DNA of 64,000 nucleotides, taken from Idiomarina loihiensis (GTDB taxonomy: Bacteria > Pseudomonadota > Gammaproteobacteria > Enterobacterales > Alteromonadaceae). This document shows, piece by piece, positions 60,725 to 64,000 of the stretch (the stretch's first letter is position 1; each line of letters opens with the position of its first letter). The stretch lies in assembly GCF_024584785.1 (NCBI RefSeq), contig NZ_CP074112.1:2836278-2900277 (forward strand), in the 5' to 3' direction. A model generated the notes under the pieces. That model did not search any database and had not been told where the DNA came from. It saw only the letters and a program-made list of their open reading frames with translations. The translations under genes and the position numbers were made by a program.

Positions 60725-61828
60725 CTATTGCACTTTACGAGTTAGGATAACCCCGGCTTCCATGTGATGAGTATATGGAAACTGATCAAATAACGCCGTT
60801 TGGGTAACTTCGTGAGTGTTGGCTAATTGGCCAATGTTTTCAGCTAAGGTTTCCGGGTTACAGGAAATATAAACAATCATCTCGTACTGACGTACAAGCT
60901 CAATCGTATCCATATCTAATCCAGCTCTTGGCGGATCCACTAAAACCGTTTGGCAATTAAAACTCAAAACATCGGCCTCAGTCGCGCGGCGAGATTGTTT
61001 ACTGCCAGCCAGAACGGCACTGAAATCTTCAGCAGACATCCTAACTAAAGTGACATTCTTTATCTTATTTAATTCGCAGTTATAAATGGCAGAAGCGACA
61101 GAAGTTTTACTTATTTCTGTAGCCAACACCCGGTCAAAGTTTTGTGCTAACGGCAAACTGAAATTCCCATTACCACAATACAGTTCGAGTAAGTCGCCAG
61201 GACGGTCTTGTGTGGCTGCTAGGGCCCATTCAATCATATGCTTATTTACTGCAGCATTAGGTTGCGTAAAGCTATTTTCAACTTGTTGAAAAGAGTAATC
61301 ACGCCCGGCAATCGTTAAAGTCTCAGTCACCCAATCTTGCTCAAGACAGATTTTTTGCTTTTTTGCTCGGCCGATAATATGAATCTCACCATATTGGCTT
61401 AAGTGCTGCTTTAATTGCTGTGCGAATAACTGCCACTCTTCATCTAATTGGCGATGATAGATTAATGAAATCAGTGCTTGGTCTGTGGTTGTGGTAAGAA
61501 ACTCTACCTGAAAAAGCTTATTGCGCAGTACCGGTTGGTATTTAACGTAGTCAATAATGGCCGGCATCAAGTGATTAATAAGCTCACTCCCTACTGGAAA
61601 TTGATCGGTGCGTATCTTAGCGCGCGTTTCTGCGTCAAACATGATGTAGAACAGGTCATCGCCGTCATGCCAAACTCTAAATTCGGCGCGCATCCGATAA
61701 TGTGAGGCCGGCGAGGAAAATACTGTTGGCGATGCCGCAGTATAAGGAGCCAGCAGCTGTTGCAAGCGCGTTACTTTAGTCTCAAGTTGACTGGCATAGT
61801 GGGCCGGATTAACTGCACCTGTAGTCAT
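60725..61828 (-). CDS. trmA: tRNA (uracil-54-C5)-methyltransferase
   Basis: The 367-residue SAM enzyme makes ribothymidine-54 in tRNA. It has LLELYCGNGNFSLPLA for SAM binding, VLVDPPRAGLD and the catalytic Cys in YISCNPETLAENI. Length matches E. coli TrmA (366). Confidence 0.96.
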   Translation of the reverse strand: MTTGAVNPAHYASQLETKVTRLQQLLAPYTAASPTVFSSPASHYRMRAEFRVWHDGDDLFYIMFDAETRAKIRTDQFPVGSELINHLMPAIIDYVKYQPVLRNKLFQVEFLTTTTDQALISLIYHRQLDEEWQLFAQQLKQHLSQYGEIHIIGRAKKQKICLEQDWVTETLTIAGRDYSFQQVENSFTQPNAAVNKHMIEWALAATQDRPGDLLELYCGNGNFSLPLAQNFDRVLATEISKTSVASAIYNCELNKIKNVTLVRMSAEDFSAVLAGSKQSRRATEADVLSFNCQTVLVDPPRAGLDMDTIELVRQYEMIVYISCNPETLAENIGQLANTHEVTQTALFDQFPYTHHMEAGVILTRKVQ

Positions 61829-62027
61829 GGTTGCTCCTATCGCTAAAAAAGACTGGGCATTGTAACCTTCGACTTAAAAATGTCTACTAGCATGACCGAG
61901 CAATTCAAAATGTAAAAATCTACCTATGACATTGCACCTATCGGAAATATAGACAATGATGACAGGGTTAGATATTTTTATCTAAGAAACTCCCATAAAT
62001 AGAATAATATATAAAAAGGTTTCAGCT

Positions 62028-63731
62028 ATGTCTAAAGTGTCCAAGTTAGGAATGTTTGCCATAACCACGGCGGCCTTGTGTGTTGCATCGGCCGTTCATG
62101 CGGAGCAGCCCGATTCGGCTGGCCACAACAAAGAGCGAGTGTTAGTCGAATTCAAACCAGGTACACAAAGACTCATAGCTGACTACGTGATGGCAAATGA
62201 TGCCAGCAAACCTGAGCCAACGCCTCCGCCTACGGATACTAAAAAAAAAGAAAAACCAAGAGAGCCCTGGCCTCCTAAGTTTATCGTTCTTGATCTTCCT
62301 GAACGTAACATGATGGCGTTGGAAGTTTCTGCTAATGCAATTCAGGGGCTACGTAATAATCCGAATGTGATTTCAGTAGAGCCGGATGAGAAGCGCTATC
62401 TCTACAGTACTCAATACGAACCTGGTAAGCCTTACGGCATCAGTCAGGTACAAGCAGACTTATTGAGTGATGGTGCCGCAGGTAGTCGAACTCTTTGCAT
62501 TATCGATTCAGGGTATGATTTAGGCCATCCGGATCTGCCTCAGACGAATGTTTCTGGTAGTTTTGATGCTGGTACCGGCAATTGGTATACCGATGAGAAC
62601 GGTCATGGTACCCACGTTGCCGGAACTATTGCGGCGTTAACCAATGGTGAAGGCGTTGTTGGAGTGTTGCCAAATGGGCAAATCAATCTTCACATCGTGA
62701 AGGTCTTTGCTGAATCGGGTTGGGCCTATTCTTCTTCATTGATTGCCGCGACCGATGAATGTGTAACAGCTGGCGCCCAAGTAATCAATATGAGTCTAGG
62801 TGGTTCTCGTGCGAGCAAAGCTGAAGAACGAGCTTTTACCAATCTTGCCAATGCCGGCGTGCTAAGTGTCGCTGCCGCAGGTAATGACGGCAATACACGA
62901 CATTCTTATCCTGCTTCTTATGCATCGGTCGTATCAGTCGCTGCAGTTGATGCTAACGAACAAATAGCCAGCTTTTCTCAACAGACAGATCAAGTTGAGT
63001 TGGCTGCACCTGGGGTCAGTGTTTTATCTTCTGTACCTCGGGGTACCGGTGAAAAAGTAGAATTAACCGTAGCGAACACCCAATACACAGCCACTTCGAT
63101 CGATGGCGCGCTGCCAATTATTGCCACGGGCGCTTTAGCTGCTTGCGGCATTGCTGATGCAGCATGTACAAATGTAGCTAATCAAGTCTGCTTGATTGAA
63201 CGTGGCGTGGTATCTTTCGCTGAAAAGGTACAAGCCTGTGAAGCCGGTGGTGGTGTGGGTGCTGTTATATATAACAATGAACCGGGTGAGTTACTGGCAA
63301 CCCTAGGTGATTATGCTGCCAGTATTCCAGCAGTCGGTATTAGCGCTGCCGATGGTGCGACTTTGTTAACCCAACTCGGTAGTAGCACCTCAGTAGGTTC
63401 AGCTACCAGCGATTGGGCTTTCTTTGATGGCACGTCAATGGCATCACCGCATGTTGCTGGTGTTGCAGCACTTGTTTGGTCTTATCATACAACCTGTAGC
63501 AACCAAGATATTCGCACCGCACTAACCAACACAGCTAAAGACTTAGGTACTAGCGGTAAAGACAATGCCTATGGTTACGGCTTAGTACAGGCAAAAGCCG
63601 CGGTTGATTACTTAGATAGTTATGGTTGTAGTGGAAATGGCGGTGATAATACCGGTGGCGGTGATACTGGGGGAGAAGATGGTAGTAATCCTGGTAGCGG
63701 TAAAGGAAATGGTAAAGGCGGTAAAAAATAG
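62028..63731 (+). CDS. Secreted subtilisin-like serine protease with PA domain
   Basis: The 567-residue S8 protease has a signal peptide (~1-25, VHA-EQ) and a propeptide-like region interrupted by a Pro/Lys-rich stretch (PEPTPPPTDTKKKEKPREP). The catalytic Asp is in CIIDSGYD, His in NGHGTHVAGT and Ser in DGTSMASPHVAG. A protease-associated domain is inserted between the oxyanion Asn region (AAAGNDGN) and the Ser (VCLIERGVVSFAEKVQAC, GAVIYNNEPG). The C-terminus is a Gly/Asp/Asn tail ending in GKGGKK, with no recognisable sorting motif. Confidence 0.92.
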   Translation: MSKVSKLGMFAITTAALCVASAVHAEQPDSAGHNKERVLVEFKPGTQRLIADYVMANDASKPEPTPPPTDTKKKEKPREPWPPKFIVLDLPERNMMALEVSANAIQGLRNNPNVISVEPDEKRYLYSTQYEPGKPYGISQVQADLLSDGAAGSRTLCIIDSGYDLGHPDLPQTNVSGSFDAGTGNWYTDENGHGTHVAGTIAALTNGEGVVGVLPNGQINLHIVKVFAESGWAYSSSLIAATDECVTAGAQVINMSLGGSRASKAEERAFTNLANAGVLSVAAAGNDGNTRHSYPASYASVVSVAAVDANEQIASFSQQTDQVELAAPGVSVLSSVPRGTGEKVELTVANTQYTATSIDGALPIIATGALAACGIADAACTNVANQVCLIERGVVSFAEKVQACEAGGGVGAVIYNNEPGELLATLGDYAASIPAVGISAADGATLLTQLGSSTSVGSATSDWAFFDGTSMASPHVAGVAALVWSYHTTCSNQDIRTALTNTAKDLGTSGKDNAYGYGLVQAKAAVDYLDSYGCSGNGGDNTGGGDTGGEDGSNPGSGKGNGKGGKK

Positions 63732-63752
63732 CCTTTTCACTGGATTAGTAAC

Positions 63753-63780
63753 AAAAAGCTCACCTTTGTGAGCTTTTTTT
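63753..63780 (+). terminator. Intrinsic terminator of the subtilase gene
   Basis: AGCTCAC (63757-63763) and GTGAGCT (63768-63774) pair around a 4-nt loop, with A5 before and T7 after. Confidence 0.92.
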
Positions 63781-63842
63781 ATGCGGGGTGAACACAAAAT
63801 CAGCAGTCAGTAAAAAAACACTTAAAAAGTTGAAAAAGGCGC

Positions 63843-63870
63843 TTGACCTTGCCAGTAAAATCTCTAAAAT
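63843..63870 (+). promoter_or_regulatory. Stable-RNA promoter P1
   Basis: TTGACC (63843-63848), 16 bp, TAAAAT (63865-63870), then a GCGCCCC discriminator. Same layout as the tRNA-Gly promoter. Confidence 0.65.
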
Positions 63871-63945
63871 GCGCCCCACGCTTGAGGCAGACAACGAAGT
63901 CGCCAAAAGCACAAGTTTTGAGTCAGAAAAAGTTTGCCGAAAGGC

Positions 63946-63973
63946 TTGACACAAAACTCCAAGGCTGTAGAAT
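63946..63973 (+). promoter_or_regulatory. Stable-RNA promoter P2
   Basis: TTGACA (63946-63951), 16 bp, TAGAAT (63968-63973), then ACGCCGCC. It lies 103 bp after P1. Tandem promoters of this type are usual before rRNA or tRNA operons; the transcribed gene is outside the window. Confidence 0.7.
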
Positions 63974-64000
63974 ACGCCGCCTTGCTTGCTGAAACGCAAG

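Noticed and set aside
63760..63999. A 79-codon minus-strand open frame at the right edge.
   Set aside because: It covers two tandem promoters, has no recognisable protein features and no ribosome-binding site.

Overview
The window looks like chromosomal DNA from a gammaproteobacterium of the Alteromonadales, most likely the Idiomarinaceae (inference). The reasons are the heavy load of exported peptidases (S46, S9, M3, S8), the TonB receptor, and gene orders that match E. coli blocks: rpe-trpS, pabA-argD, yhfA/prkB/slyX/fkpA, psd-rsgA-orn-tRNA-Gly, aroQ-accBC-prmA-dusB-fis-purHD, cutA-dsbD-groESL-epmB-efp. Most of it is well-ordered core genome. The accessory parts are two copies of one IS4-type insertion sequence, an arsenate-resistance operon and a nitrite-reductase unit.

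Layout. 1-2080: the 3' end of an S46 dipeptidyl-peptidase gene, then IS copy A inserted in its terminator. 2097-11853: serine hydrolase, Tag-like glycosylase, glutathione reductase, zinc protease, DPP-IV-like lipoprotein, oligopeptidase A and two small membrane or exported proteins. 12056-21695: rpe-trpS-pabA, then argD-astA-astD (arginine synthesis and degradation) behind an ArgR-like palindrome, then yhfA, rlmJ, prkB, slyX, fkpA. 21722-28494: rsd, nudC, hemE and an RND efflux pair. 28523-32208: glycerophosphodiesterase, psd, rsgA, orn and two identical tRNA-Gly(GCC) genes. 32247-35285: arsR (phosphatase-ArsR fusion), GAPDH and arsJ, which together would convert arsenate into an exported organoarsenical. 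36165-41943: CoA-transferase, a cytochrome cd1 nitrite reductase with an extra N-terminal cytochrome c domain behind an FNR/DNR-type site, and a heme-type TonB receptor directly behind it. 42071-43890: maoP, then IS copy B in its terminator. 43925-54779 (all minus): purD, an exported methyltransferase-like lipoprotein, purH, fis, dusB, prmA, accC, accB, aroQ, dsbD, cutA. 54862-60723: groESL behind a sigma-32 promoter, a DUF3016 protein, epmB/efp/epmA, and a MerC-like protein behind a Zur-type palindrome. 60725-64000: trmA, a secreted subtilase, and two tandem stable-RNA-type promoters running off the window edge.

The most unusual signal is the insertion sequence. Both copies sit exactly in the hairpin of a bidirectional intrinsic terminator between convergent genes. 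In each case the target duplication is the symmetric top of that hairpin (13 bp and 10 bp). The element carries its own inward-facing intrinsic terminator at each end, so it appears to replace the terminators it breaks. The left-end hairpin overlaps the predicted transposase promoter and start codon, in a layout that would let the element's own transcript escape while read-in transcripts are stopped. Both transposase genes are broken, by different mutations.
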